A DNA stretch of 56,157 bases from Rickettsia typhi (GCA_945865905.1 CAMBFC010000008.1:1-56157), one strand, 5' to 3'; positions 7,507 to 16,790 are shown, counted from the first letter of the stretch. Made by a program: numbers and translations. The notes: a model not told the origin generated them from the letters alone.

Positions 7507-8478
7507 TTACCAACGCAAAACAATAGAACCCCAAGTTAAACCACCACCAAGAGCCTCCATCACCACTAAATCACCTTTTTTAATACGATTATTTTTGTTT
7601 GCATAATCAAGTGCCAAAGGAATAGAAGCCGCAGAAGTATTAGCATGATTTGCAACAGTAAGAATAATTTTTTCATCCACAATACCCAGCCGCGAAGCTA
7701 CAGAAGAAAGAATGCGTGCATTAGCTTGATGTGGCACCAACAAATCAATATCGCTTGGTTTCATCGAAACTTTTTCTAACACATCAATCACCGATTTTGC
7801 CATTTTATCAACCGCATGCTTAAAAACTTCTTTTCCCGACATATGAATAACGCCGCTTTGCTGGTTAAAAGAAGGCCCGCCGCTAGTTTTAAGAATATCA
7901 TTCAACGATCCATCAGATGAAAGTTTGCTTGCCATTATACCGCGCGTTGAATCATGCGAAGCTTGCAAAATCAACGCTCCTGCACCATCGCCAAAAAGCA
8001 CACAACTATTGCGATCTTGCCAATCAACAATGCGCGAGAGAGTCTCAGCACCAACAACCAAAGCGTTTTTCACCTGCCCTGATTTTATAAAATTATCCGC
8101 AACCGATAAAGCATAAACAAAACCTGAGCAAACCGCCTGCACATCAAAAGCAAAAGCATTTTTTGCGCCAATTTTAGCTTGAAGTGTTGTGGCTGTAGCA
8201 GGAAAAGTAAGATCTGGTGTAGTAGTTGCAACAATGATAAGTTCAATTTCTTCAACTTTTATTGGTACTGAAGAAGAGGCGATAGCCGCGCGAGCCGCAT
8301 GAACAGCAAGATCAGAGGTTAATTCACCTTTTGCCGCAATATGTCTTTGCTTGATTCCTGTGCGTTCAAAAATCCACTCATCGCTTGTATCTACTGTTTT
8401 TGAAAGATCATTGTTAGTAACAATTTTTGCTGGCAAATATGAACCAGTAGCAACAATAACACTACAAATTTTTGACAT
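7507..8478 (-). CDS. fabH: FabH, beta-ketoacyl-ACP synthase III
   Basis: FabH condenses acetyl-CoA with malonyl-ACP to start type II fatty acid synthesis in the cytoplasm. The catalytic triad is visible: Cys117 in VQAVCSGF, His250 in LLVPHQANARI and Asn280 in HANTSAASI. The N-terminus has the conserved TSDEWIFERTGIKQRHI. Its 323 residues are typical. It starts two bases after plsX ends, in the classic plsX-fabH order. Confidence 0.97.
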   Translation of the reverse strand: MSKICSVIVATGSYLPAKIVTNNDLSKTVDTSDEWIFERTGIKQRHIAAKGELTSDLAVHAARAAIASSSVPIKVEEIELIIVATTTPDLTFPATATTLQAKIGAKNAFAFDVQAVCSGFVYALSVADNFIKSGQVKNALVVGAETLSRIVDWQDRNSCVLFGDGAGALILQASHDSTRGIMASKLSSDGSLNDILKTSGGPSFNQQSGVIHMSGKEVFKHAVDKMAKSVIDVLEKVSMKPSDIDLLVPHQANARILSSVASRLGIVDEKIILTVANHANTSAASIPLALDYANKNNRIKKGDLVVMEALGGGLTWGSIVLRW

Positions 8479-8480
8479 AA

Positions 8481-9548
8481 TTATGCATCCTTATTTTGAC
8501 TTTCAGGGCTTGCGGCGACAGGAGTTTCAGCGGAATTCATAGGCTTCATTTCCTCCATAATGCGCTCATTAATTTTATTTTCTACTAAAGAAATCGAAAC
8601 TTTTATAGCATTAGCAAAGCCAATGCGATCAGTGCTGCCATGGCTTTTAACTACAACACCATTTAATCCAACTAACATTGCACCATTATGCATTCGCGGA
8701 TCAACAACCTTGGTAGCCCTTGTGATTGAAGGCCCCGCAAATAAATATCCCAATTTTGACCAGAACGATTCGGTAAAACCTTCTTTGATAATGCCTGCAA
8801 CTAACTTAACCGCACCTTCAATTGCCTTCAAAGTTATATTACCAGAAAAGCCATCGGTGACTACAACATCAACGGTTCCTTTCGTTACATCATCACCTTC
8901 AACATAGCCATAAAAAGCATCTCTTAGATGGACACTTTCTTTAATTAAATTAGCAGCATTTTTCACTGCATCATTGCCCTTAGCTTCTTCAGAGCCAATA
9001 TTTAGAATGCCAATTGTAGGATTTTCAATTTTTAGAACCACCCGCGCAAAGGCGTGCCCCATCACCGCAAATTGATAAAGAACTGCAGCGTCACATTCAA
9101 CATTGGCGCCCATATCAAGCATTACTGTAGCTTTTTTCTTTTGATTGGGAATAGATGTAACAATGGCCGGACGATCAATTGACGGCAAAGGACGCAGCAC
9201 AACTTTGGCCATCGCCATTAGAGCGCCGGTGTTTCCTGCTGAAACGATAACATCACTTTCACCTGCTTTAACAGAATCAATCGCTAATCGCATGCTTGAT
9301 TTGGTGCCACGGCGCAAGGCGTTGGAGGGTTTTTCATCGGCAGAAATTGCCTCATCAGTGTGAATTATTGTGTAGCGATCTTTGAGGTGGCGACAATGGC
9401 TTAAAATAGGCTTAATTTTAGCCTCATCACCAAACATCAAAAAATGCACATCAAAATTGGTTGAGGCTATAATATCAGCTCCTTCAACCACGATTTGTGG
9501 GGCTCTATCGCCCCCCATGCAATCTAGAGCAACCGTTAATTTTTTCAT
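8481..9548 (-). CDS. plsX: PlsX, phosphate acyltransferase
   Basis: PlsX makes acyl-phosphate from acyl-ACP for PlsY in phospholipid synthesis, as a peripheral membrane enzyme. The start VALDCMGGDRAP is the family signature. Further conserved stretches are SAGNTGALMA, MLDMGANVECDA, NIGSEEAKGN and VVTDGFSGNI. At 355 residues the length is usual, with a short variable tail (SAETPVAASPESQNKDA) not expected to be part of the fold. It sits between rpmF and fabH. Confidence 0.97.
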   Translation of the reverse strand: MKKLTVALDCMGGDRAPQIVVEGADIIASTNFDVHFLMFGDEAKIKPILSHCRHLKDRYTIIHTDEAISADEKPSNALRRGTKSSMRLAIDSVKAGESDVIVSAGNTGALMAMAKVVLRPLPSIDRPAIVTSIPNQKKKATVMLDMGANVECDAAVLYQFAVMGHAFARVVLKIENPTIGILNIGSEEAKGNDAVKNAANLIKESVHLRDAFYGYVEGDDVTKGTVDVVVTDGFSGNITLKAIEGAVKLVAGIIKEGFTESFWSKLGYLFAGPSITRATKVVDPRMHNGAMLVGLNGVVVKSHGSTDRIGFANAIKVSISLVENKINERIMEEMKPMNSAETPVAASPESQNKDA

Positions 9549-9565
9549 TAATTTATGAAAAGCTG

Positions 9566-9772
9566 TTATTCTTCTTGAACAGTTTTTTTCTTTTTGGTTT
9601 CAAGGACCTTGCGTCCGTTATAATAACCATCAAGAGAAACATGGTGCGAAAGTTTAAGTTCGCCAGTAGTTTTATCGGTTAATACTTGTGGAAGACCAGC
9701 ATCGTACGAGCCATTGCTGCCTCTTCTCATGTTGCGTCTTGATTTTGATTTCTTTTTCTTAGGAACTGCCAT
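9566..9772 (-). CDS. rpmF: Ribosomal protein bL32
   Basis: This 68-residue basic protein starts [17 protein letters not shown], the bL32 signature, and continues with [12 protein letters not shown] as in alphaproteobacterial L32. No zinc-binding Cys pairs are present, which is usual for this lineage. It is the first gene of the rpmF-plsX-fabH operon and diverges from the BamE-like lipoprotein gene across a 115-base gap that must hold both promoters; I cannot place them with confidence. Confidence 0.97.
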   Translation of the reverse strand: MAVPKKKKSKSRRNMRRGSNGSYDAGLPQVLTDKTTGELKLSHHVSLDGYYNGRKVLETKKKKTVQEE

Positions 9773-9887
9773 ATTATTTTGTAATTACAATCTTGTTTTT
9801 TAAATAGAAATGAACTTTACTAGACTCTTAGAATCGCTTAAGTTCGTGGTGAACTGCATCATGATACAAAACAGTTAAATAAAATCA

Positions 9888-10325
9888 ATGTTAAAGTTCG
9901 CTAAAAAGAATTTTATTTGTTTATTGTTGCTGATAGCCCTCGCTTCCTGCATCTCTAGGACCAACAAACATGGTTATATGTTTGATTTATCCGACCATGA
10001 CCAACTAAAAGAAGAAATCACTACTAAAGATGTCGTTTTGCGCATTATGGGCTCACCTACCCTAGTTGCTGATTTTAGCGATGAAGAAACTTGGATTTAT
10101 TTTGCTGAAGATGTCAAAAGTTTATTATTCTTTAAGCCAACAATTGCTAGTCGCGCGATTATTTCGATCAAATTTAACAATGATGTAATAAAAGAGTTGC
10201 AGCGTTTTGATTTATCAAATCAATCAGATCTAGAATTTGCCACAAATTACACCGAAGTTAAAAGCAATCAAATCGGTTTCTTTAAATCAATCTTTAGTAA
10301 CATTGGACAAGTTAAACCTCAATAA
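9888..10325 (+). CDS. bamE: BamE/SmpA-like outer-membrane lipoprotein
   Basis: BamE is the small lipoprotein of the BAM complex that inserts beta-barrel proteins in the outer membrane. Residues 1-20 form a lipoprotein signal peptide ending LASC with lipid-modified Cys21. The domain that follows has the SmpA/OmlA pattern: TTKDVVLRIMGSPTLVADF (tight turn with GxPT) and EETWIYFAED. The 145 residues fit the family, and alphaproteobacteria commonly place this gene near plsX/fabH. The next lipoprotein gene starts inside its 3' end. Confidence 0.85.
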   Translation: MLKFAKKNFICLLLLIALASCISRTNKHGYMFDLSDHDQLKEEITTKDVVLRIMGSPTLVADFSDEETWIYFAEDVKSLLFFKPTIASRAIISIKFNNDVIKELQRFDLSNQSDLEFATNYTEVKSNQIGFFKSIFSNIGQVKPQ

Positions 10326-10653
10326 AACATTATTATTGATTGCTCTATTGCTTTTTCTCCTGCCATCTTGCAACGATTTCAAATTACAACCATCTCATAC
10401 CGAAGTTATTTGCCATGAAGCTGGCATTAAAATGCTAATTCGCCATACAACAAGTGCTGATTTTTGGCGCGCATTAGAAGAATTTGACAAAATAAAAAAA
10501 GAACGCGGCACTAACGAAAATTATGTTGTTCTTATTTTTCAGAATAAACATAGTATGCAAATTAAAGGTATAAAATCAGAAGAAATGTTGCAAGGCTGCG
10601 TGGCTGGTGATGTGAACTGGCATCATATTAGTCACGAATATACAATTTATTAA
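10303..10653 (+). CDS. Small lipoprotein of unknown function
   Basis: With TTG at 10303 as start the product is about 116 residues, with a basic N-terminus, a hydrophobic stretch and the lipobox LLPSC giving Cys23. The same frame is open further upstream to a TTG at 10237, but that longer version buries the signal peptide behind 22 charged residues, so I prefer 10303. Either way it overlaps the bamE end, implying translational coupling. After the lipid anchor the domain contains two further Cys residues (in EVICHEAG and LQGCVAGD) and a pattern like IRHTTSADFWRALEEFDKIK. No family is recognised. It ends three bases before the HTTM gene. Confidence 0.65.
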   Translation: MDKLNLNKTLLLIALLLFLLPSCNDFKLQPSHTEVICHEAGIKMLIRHTTSADFWRALEEFDKIKKERGTNENYVVLIFQNKHSMQIKGIKSEEMLQGCVAGDVNWHHISHEYTIY

Positions 10654-10656
10654 TTT

Positions 10657-12000
10657 ATGTTATCGATCTCTTTCAAAAATATTGATAAAATACTTTTTCG
10701 TGCAACGCCAATTTATTCGCTGGTATTTTTCAGGATATCTTTTGGACTTCTAATGATTTATCAAACTTATCATACCATTTTTTATACAGGTATTATTAAG
10801 CGGAATATTCTTATATCAAAATTTCACTTTAAATTTTATGGCTTTGAATGGGTCAATATATTGCCCTTGGATGGATTATATTGGTGTTTTTATGCTTTAC
10901 TTTTTTTAGCAACATTAATCACGCTTGGTGCTTTTTATCGTATTGCCATAATTTTATACACAATAATTTTTACCTATGTATTTCTGATTGATCAGGCATA
11001 TTATCTGAATCACTTTTACTTGGAGATCTTATTGGCGACCTTGCTGTGCTTTATGCCAGCGCATCGTTATTTTTCACTTGATTCTTATTGGAATCCAAAA
11101 ATTCATACCACTGTAATTAGTTTTTGGCCCGTATTTTTACTGCGCGCGCAAAAAGAAATTTTTCTATTTTATGCTGGATTTGTAAAAATTAATTATGAAT
11201 GGCTTCATGGCATGCCACTAAGAATATGGCTTAGTGGTGGATCAGAAATTCCTCTAATTGATTATCTTTTTAAACTAGAATGGATGCCATATATAGCTTC
11301 TTATGGTACTATTATTTTGCATTTAGTTGGTGCGCCATTATTATTGTGGAAACCAACCAGAATTTATATTTTTTGTATTTATTGCGTTTTTCATCTCGTT
11401 AATTCAAGTACCTTCGAAATCGGAGTTTTTCCATTTTTAACTATTGCAGCAACTACAATTTTTTTTGCACCCGATTGGCCAGCAAAAATTTTAAAACTAA
11501 CTCAAGAGCCAAAAAGCCACTTTCATCCACCTTCATTACAGATAAAAAAAATTACTATTTTTCTACTTACTTTATGGATAGTAATTCAAGTTCTTATGCC
11601 GTTGCGTTATTTGCTTTACCCCGGAAATGTGCTATGGACTAGAGAGGGACATAAATTTTCTTGGCGCATGAAAATAGCCGACGCAAAAGGATCATCTGTA
11701 TTCTATGTTACAAATCCCAAAACAAAAGAATCTTGGAAATTTGCGCTTGATCACGAGCCAAAATCGCAATCCCATTGCATACCAGAAATAATTCTAGAAA
11801 CCGCGCATATAATACAAAAAGAATGGCTCAAAGAAAAAGGGCAAAATGTTGAGGTGAGAGTTGATGCAAAATGTTCTTTAAATGGTCGCAAACCGCAAGT
11901 TTTGATAGACCCCAATGTTGATTTAACAAAAATTGAAGATAGTTTTAAACATAAAGAATGGATAATGCCTTTTGATCAAACTATGAAATATGAGCAATAA
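10657..12000 (+). CDS. HTTM / vitamin K-dependent gamma-carboxylase-like membrane protein
   Basis: This 447-residue integral membrane protein has roughly eight or nine hydrophobic segments followed by a soluble C-terminal part (about 325-447). Two signature stretches of the HTTM/VKGC family are present: YYLNHFYLEILLATLLCFMP near 114-135 and LFYAGFVKINYEWLHGMPLR near 167-187. Animal VKGC carboxylates Glu side chains using reduced vitamin K; the bacterial relatives are mostly uncharacterised, so the reaction here is unknown. It overlaps the following DCC thiol-disulfide gene by 11 bases and follows a Cys-bearing lipoprotein, suggesting one membrane or periplasmic pathway. Confidence 0.82.
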   Translation: MLSISFKNIDKILFRATPIYSLVFFRISFGLLMIYQTYHTIFYTGIIKRNILISKFHFKFYGFEWVNILPLDGLYWCFYALLFLATLITLGAFYRIAIILYTIIFTYVFLIDQAYYLNHFYLEILLATLLCFMPAHRYFSLDSYWNPKIHTTVISFWPVFLLRAQKEIFLFYAGFVKINYEWLHGMPLRIWLSGGSEIPLIDYLFKLEWMPYIASYGTIILHLVGAPLLLWKPTRIYIFCIYCVFHLVNSSTFEIGVFPFLTIAATTIFFAPDWPAKILKLTQEPKSHFHPPSLQIKKITIFLLTLWIVIQVLMPLRYLLYPGNVLWTREGHKFSWRMKIADAKGSSVFYVTNPKTKESWKFALDHEPKSQSHCIPEIILETAHIIQKEWLKEKGQNVEVRVDAKCSLNGRKPQVLIDPNVDLTKIEDSFKHKEWIMPFDQTMKYEQ

Positions 12001-12388
12001 TATTATTTTTTTCGATGGAATTTGTGTTTTTTGCGACTCGTTTATCAACTTTATTGTTAAGCGTGATAAAAAGAAATTATTCAAACTTTGTCATCTTCAA
12101 TCAGATTTGGCGCAATCTTTTGCTAAAAAAAATAATTTTGTCATTGATAAAAATAGTTTAATTTTATTCCAAAATGGAAAGTTTTTTAACAAATCATCAG
12201 CGGTAGTTGTAATTTTGAGAGATCTTGGTGGCCCTTGGATTGCTCTATCTTTATTGCTGTTTATTCCAAAAATTATTCGTGATTTTTTTTATGATTATTT
12301 TGGCAATAATCGCTATCGTTGGTTTGGCAAAAAAGAAAGTTGCACTGTGGATAGAAAAGAGATTGCTGATCGGATGAAAATTATCTAA
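11990..12388 (+). CDS. DCC-family (DUF393) thiol-disulfide oxidoreductase-like protein
   Basis: The 132-residue product begins NNIIFFDGICVFCDSFINF: the DxxCxxC motif that names the DCC family, with Cys12 and Cys15 as the likely redox pair. The following VKRDKKKLFKLCHLQSDLA and a hydrophobic segment near 80-95 (PWIALSLLLFIPKIIRDFF) match the family's layout. The start lies inside the HTTM gene (11-base overlap). DCC proteins are often encoded beside HTTM proteins in other bacteria, so a shared redox function is a reasonable inference, not proven. Confidence 0.85.
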   Translation: MSNNIIFFDGICVFCDSFINFIVKRDKKKLFKLCHLQSDLAQSFAKKNNFVIDKNSLILFQNGKFFNKSSAVVVILRDLGGPWIALSLLLFIPKIIRDFFYDYFGNNRYRWFGKKESCTVDRKEIADRMKII

Positions 12389-12416
12389 GAAATAAATTCT
12401 GACTTAGATAATTTTC
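12376..12416. terminator. Bidirectional inverted repeat between convergent genes
   Basis: GAAAATTATCTAAG (12376-12389) and CTTAGATAATTTTC (12403-12416) are perfect 14-base inverted arms with a 13-base loop. The arms contain the stop codons of both convergent genes, so the DCC protein and LpxC both end Lys-Ile-Ile. It probably terminates transcription in both directions, though the stem is AT-rich and there is no long T-run. Confidence 0.6.
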
Positions 12417-13264
12417 CAAGCAGATTCATCAGCAAATAATTGATGTAACATTTTATTGTTTAATCCATGACCAGATTTTGAAACATTAAAATGTCCAATT
12501 ATATAATGACCAGCAAGATAAATATCGCCGATAAAATCTAGGGTTTTATGTCGCGCGAATTCATTTTCGTAGCGCAAACCGCCAACATTTACTATTCCAT
12601 CATCACTAATAACAATAGCGTTATCAAGCGATCCGCCTTTAGCTAAACCATTTTTATTGAGATATTCAATTTCATTTTGAAAACCAAAAGTGCGCGCCAT
12701 GCAAACATCATTTTTGAAAGATGCAAAAGTTGAATGATAGCTAAATTTTTGCTGCTTAATTTGTTTGTGATTGAAATCGATATGAAAATCAACGGCAAAT
12801 TCTTTTGCTGGTTCAACCTCAATAAATTTATCACCATCTTCAAAGCGCAGTTTTTTGGTGATTTCTATAATTTGGCGTGGAGCGTCTTGCACAGTGATTC
12901 CGGCGCATTCAATTAGAAAAATAAAAGGCTCAGAACTGCCATCCATAATTGGCACTTCTTGATTATCAATTTCAATAATAAGATTGTCGATTCCCGATCC
13001 CCAAATTGCCGCCATTAAGTGCTCAATTGTAGAAATTTTAACGGCAAATTCGTTAGCAATTGTGGTACCTAAATTTGTTGTAACTACATTTTTATAATTA
13101 GCTTTAACAATTGATTTGATTGGCTCAACATCAGTTCTTTTAAAAATTATACCGCTATTTATTGGCGCAGGAATAAGATTTATTGTGACTTTAGAACCAG
13201 AGTGGATGCCGATTCCTGAGCACGAAGCCTCGCTGCTAATAGTTTTTTGTGATATTGTGTGCAT
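12404..13264 (-). CDS. lpxC: LpxC, UDP-3-O-acyl-N-acetylglucosamine deacetylase
   Basis: LpxC is the zinc deacetylase that commits UDP-acyl-GlcNAc to lipid A synthesis, so the cell is expected to make LPS. Zinc ligands are His82 (in TIEHLMAA), His239 and Asp243 (in RHKTLDFIGD), with Glu81 as base and His266 in SGHGLNN. GIGIHSG at the N-terminus and VPIMDGSS at 104-111 are also conserved. The 286 residues are near the family norm. It is transcribed away from the transketolase start side, 51 bases downstream of tkt's end, on the same strand. Confidence 0.97.
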   Translation of the reverse strand: MHTISQKTISSEASCSGIGIHSGSKVTINLIPAPINSGIIFKRTDVEPIKSIVKANYKNVVTTNLGTTIANEFAVKISTIEHLMAAIWGSGIDNLIIEIDNQEVPIMDGSSEPFIFLIECAGITVQDAPRQIIEITKKLRFEDGDKFIEVEPAKEFAVDFHIDFNHKQIKQQKFSYHSTFASFKNDVCMARTFGFQNEIEYLNKNGLAKGGSLDNAIVISDDGIVNVGGLRYENEFARHKTLDFIGDIYLAGHYIIGHFNVSKSGHGLNNKMLHQLFADESAWKII

Positions 13265-13315
13265 TTTTATTTTCTATAAATTTATTCATCATTTTAATGT
13301 TGCAAAATCACTAAA

Positions 13316-15427
13316 TTATTCGTCGTCATTTTCAACTTCTTGCAGAATTTTTTCTTTATATTTATCAAGCTCATCAAGCATATCATCCTTATCTTTATAT
13401 TTAGAGATAGCAGCGCGACGCCTTGATTTTAGATCTTTGGTAACTTTTTCAACTACAGAATCTGCGGTGATATTAAAGTGCTTGTAAAGATCTTCAGCCT
13501 TAGCAGAAGCGCCAAAAGAAGACATTCCAACAAAGATTCCATCTTCGCCAATATAGCGACGCCAGCCTTGTTCAACACCAGCTTCAATTGCAACTTTAAG
13601 AATGTTTTTTCCGCCTAAAATTTTATATTTATAAGCTGGATCTTGTTTTTCAAAAAGATCAAGACATGGCGCTGAAACCACACGCACGGCTAATCCATGA
13701 GAATGCAATTTATTTTTTGCTTCCATTGCAATTGATACTTCTGAGCCAGTTGCGATAATTATTGTATCTGGTTCGATGCCAAGTGCTGTATCCGAAATTA
13801 TATATGCACCATAGCCACAAGGGTTTTGCTCGCTCGAATATTCAGAGGATAAAAAAGCAAGATTTTGTCTACTTAAAACCATTGCTGATGGAGAATTTTT
13901 GTGGAGCAAAGCTTGCTCAAAGCAGGCGATTGTTTCTAGCGCATCTGCTGGGCGAAAAACATTAACATTGGGAATTGCTCGCAAAGCAGCTAGATGCTCA
14001 ATTGGCTGATGAGTTGGACCATCTTCACCAAGTCCGATTGAATCATGGGTAAAAATATAAATGACTCGCTGTTTCATCAATGCTGCCAAGCGAATTGCTG
14101 GCTTCATGTAATCAGAAAAAACTAGAAAGGTGCCGCCATAAGGCAAAAATCCACCATGAAGCGCAAGGCCGTTCATGATCGTTCCCATCGCGTGCTCTCT
14201 GATTCCGTAATGAATATAATTTCCACTGAAATCTTTTTTGCTAATCGCTTTGCTGTGAGAAGTTTTAGTTAAAACTGATTCTGTTAAATCAGCCGAACCA
14301 CCAACTAGCTCTGGCAAAGATGCCGCGATAAATTCTAGAGCAATTTGTGATGCTTTGCGTGTTGCTTGTTTTGGTTTTTCAATGAAAACTTTTTGCTTTA
14401 ATTGGTTTAATTTTTTGTGAAAATCTTTAGGCATTTCACCTTTAAGGATGCGCTTCAAATCTAATCTTTTGCCTTCATCTAGTGTTTCAAAAAGAACTTC
14501 CCATTCTTTAGAAATTTTGCGCGATCTTTTTCCCGCAACTTTCCATTCTTCTTCTAAATTTTCTGGAATAATAAAAGGCGAATGTGGCCAATTTAATTTT
14601 GCGCGAACTTTTGCGACTTCTTCAGTGCCAAGGGGTGAGCCATGCGCTTTTTCTGATCCAGCTTTGTTTGGAGAACCAAATCCGATGGTTGTTTTGCAAG
14701 CAATCATTACGGGTTTATCAGAATTTTGTGCCGCGTCTAATGCTGTTCTGATTTCATCAAAATTATGCCCATCAGCTTGTAAAACCTTCCAACCACAGGC
14801 TTCAAAGCGCATCTTCATATCTTCAGAAGTAGATAAAGAAACATCGCCATCAATTGAGATTGAATTATCATCCCACAATAAAATTAATTTATTGAGAGCC
14901 AAATGCCCCGCAAGCGAGATGGCTTCTTGGCTGATACCTTCCATCAAACATCCATCACCAGCAATACAATAAGTTTTGTGATCAATAATTTTATCGCCAA
15001 GCCTTGCTGCAAGCATCTTCTCGGCAAGAGCCATTCCTACTGCATTGGCTAAACCCTGCCCCAATGGACCAGTTGTGGTTTCAATCGCATCTAGCTCACC
15101 AAATTCTGGATGGCCAGCAGTTTTGGAATGAAGCTGGCGGAAATTTTTTAGATCATCAATTTCAATATCTTTATAACCAGTAAGATATAGTAGCGAATAA
15201 AGCAGCATTGAACCATGTCCAGCAGAAAGCACAAAGCGATCACGATCAAGCCAACGCGGATTTTTTGGATCAAATTTGAGAAACTCAGAAAATAAAACTG
15301 TAGCGACATCAGCCATACCCATTGGCATACCGGGATGACCCGAGTTAGCGCGCTCAACGGCATCGATTGAAAGGAAGCGAATGCAATTAGCCATTTGTCG
15401 AGCTAATTCATTATCAGTTTTTTTCAT
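13316..15427 (-). CDS. tkt: Transketolase
   Basis: Transketolase moves two-carbon units between sugar phosphates in the pentose phosphate pathway using thiamine diphosphate. ThDP-binding GDGCLMEGISQEAISLAG and the SGHPGMPMGMA and GHPEFGELDAIETTTGPLGQ segments are in the N-terminal half. TLYD-type middle-domain elements GIREHAMGTIMNGLALHGG and DSIGLGEDGPTHQPIEHL follow. I chose the ATG at 15427 (703 residues); an in-frame ATG at 15475 adds 16 residues not matching the usual MKK(T/S) start. The acidic tail (DELDKYKEKILQEVENDDE) is longer than typical. It diverges from pssA. Confidence 0.95.
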   Translation of the reverse strand: MKKTDNELARQMANCIRFLSIDAVERANSGHPGMPMGMADVATVLFSEFLKFDPKNPRWLDRDRFVLSAGHGSMLLYSLLYLTGYKDIEIDDLKNFRQLHSKTAGHPEFGELDAIETTTGPLGQGLANAVGMALAEKMLAARLGDKIIDHKTYCIAGDGCLMEGISQEAISLAGHLALNKLILLWDDNSISIDGDVSLSTSEDMKMRFEACGWKVLQADGHNFDEIRTALDAAQNSDKPVMIACKTTIGFGSPNKAGSEKAHGSPLGTEEVAKVRAKLNWPHSPFIIPENLEEEWKVAGKRSRKISKEWEVLFETLDEGKRLDLKRILKGEMPKDFHKKLNQLKQKVFIEKPKQATRKASQIALEFIAASLPELVGGSADLTESVLTKTSHSKAISKKDFSGNYIHYGIREHAMGTIMNGLALHGGFLPYGGTFLVFSDYMKPAIRLAALMKQRVIYIFTHDSIGLGEDGPTHQPIEHLAALRAIPNVNVFRPADALETIACFEQALLHKNSPSAMVLSRQNLAFLSSEYSSEQNPCGYGAYIISDTALGIEPDTIIIATGSEVSIAMEAKNKLHSHGLAVRVVSAPCLDLFEKQDPAYKYKILGGKNILKVAIEAGVEQGWRRYIGEDGIFVGMSSFGASAKAEDLYKHFNITADSVVEKVTKDLKSRRRAAISKYKDKDDMLDELDKYKEKILQEVENDDE

Positions 15428-15548
15428 ATTGCTTTTTTTTACGAATTGTAAGAGATTCTGATATAGAAATTGCAAAAGAGGTTAAATATAACAACTTAAG
15501 CACCTTATATAATAAGCAGCTATTTTTTTTAATAAAGAAAAATTCTTC

Positions 15549-16331
15549 ATGATCAAATCAAATTCTTCAAAAACAAAAAGAAGCCATTTGCCTCTTTTTA
15601 GACTATTGCCAAATGTTGTAACGCTAATCGCAATCTGCATTGGTCTTACAGCTATAAGGTTTGCCATGGAGGGAGACTTCATCAAAGCCACTGCCTTTGT
15701 CATCATTGCCGCCTTTATGGACGCGGTTGACGGCCGTCTCGCTCGCTTTTTAAATTCTACTAGCGATTTTGGCGCGCAGCTTGATTCTCTAGCTGATTTT
15801 GCCAATTTTGGCGTTGTTCCCGGATTTGTAGTTTATATGTGGGTCAATTCTTTTGCTGATATTCGCGGCTTTGATTGGGCGATGGTGCTTTTATTTGCAA
15901 TGTGTGATGCTATTCGCTTAGCCCGCTTCAATGTTGATTCTAGCAAAGATTCAGTTAACCCAATTTTAGAAAAATATTTCTTCAAAGGCATCCCTGCTCC
16001 TTGCGGCGCCTCAATGGCAATGTTGCCAATGGTTTTAACTTATGAATTTGGCGAAGGATTTTATTCTAATCCAAGCGTGATTATTGGATATGTTATGTTA
16101 GTGGCACTTCTTATGGCTAGCCGCATGCCGACAATTTCAATTAAAAAAATTCCTGTTCGCAACGAATATGTTTATTTAACTTTATTGGTTTTAGGGATTA
16201 TTGTTATTGGTCTTTTAGTTGAACCATGGCTTACTCTGGCAATTGTTGGCAGCACTTATGCAATTTCGATTCCTGTTACAATTTTTTACTTTCTTAAGCT
16301 AAATTCTAGCTCTTCACAAGAACAAAAATAA
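15549..16331 (+). CDS. pssA: PssA, CDP-diacylglycerol-serine O-phosphatidyltransferase
   Basis: The enzyme makes phosphatidylserine, precursor of phosphatidylethanolamine, in the inner membrane. The CDP-alcohol phosphotransferase motif DGxxARx8Gx3Dx3D is intact: Asp61-Gly62, Ala65-Arg66, Gly75, Asp79 and Asp83. About seven hydrophobic helices span the 260 residues. Its usual partner psd (decarboxylase) is not adjacent, since tkt lies upstream on the other strand. aroQ follows seven bases downstream. Confidence 0.93.
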   Translation: MIKSNSSKTKRSHLPLFRLLPNVVTLIAICIGLTAIRFAMEGDFIKATAFVIIAAFMDAVDGRLARFLNSTSDFGAQLDSLADFANFGVVPGFVVYMWVNSFADIRGFDWAMVLLFAMCDAIRLARFNVDSSKDSVNPILEKYFFKGIPAPCGASMAMLPMVLTYEFGEGFYSNPSVIIGYVMLVALLMASRMPTISIKKIPVRNEYVYLTLLVLGIIVIGLLVEPWLTLAIVGSTYAISIPVTIFYFLKLNSSSSQEQK

Positions 16332-16338
16332 ATAAATT

Positions 16339-16788
16339 ATGAAAAGAAAAATTCTGATTATAAATGGCCCAAATATTAATTTGTTGCACAGAAGAAATAA
16401 GGCAATTTATGGCGATTCTAGCATCGAAAAAATCGAGCGCAATTGTTATGATTTAGCTGGCGAAATTGATATTGATTTAACTTTTAAACAATCAAATTCT
16501 GAGGGAGAAATTGTTACAACAATTCAACAAGCTATCGATGAATTTGATGGCATTATAATCAACGCTGCCGGCTATACCCACACATCTATAGCGATTCGCG
16601 ATGCATTAGAAATGTTTCCTTATCCAAAAATTGAATTACATATTTCTAATATTTTTAGACGCGAGGCGTTTCGTCATCACTCAGTTTTATCTGCCGTGGT
16701 TGATGCGGTGATTTCTGGTCTTGGCGTTAATGGCTATACTATTGCTTTGTTGGCAATTGATGGATTGATCAAAGATATCACTAAATAA
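16339..16788 (+). CDS. aroQ: AroQ, type II 3-dehydroquinate dehydratase
   Basis: AroQ performs the third step of the shikimate pathway. The 149 residues start KILIINGPNINLL, with the catalytic Tyr24 in KAIYGD, SNSEGEIVTTIQ for substrate binding, and His101 in IELHISNIFRREAFRHHS. The usual LLGxRE after the PNINLL is replaced by LLHRRN, a small departure in the flexible lid. It converges with the prepilin gene with only two bases between stops; CACTAA/TTAGTG arms (16779-16784 and 16795-16800) span the junction. Confidence 0.93.
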   Translation: MKRKILIINGPNINLLHRRNKAIYGDSSIEKIERNCYDLAGEIDIDLTFKQSNSEGEIVTTIQQAIDEFDGIIINAAGYTHTSIAIRDALEMFPYPKIELHISNIFRREAFRHHSVLSAVVDAVISGLGVNGYTIALLAIDGLIKDITK

Positions 16789-16790
16789 AT

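Noticed and set aside
14448..14972. A 174-codon plus-strand frame inside transketolase
   Set aside because: It runs antisense to conserved thiamine-binding sequence and shows no family features.
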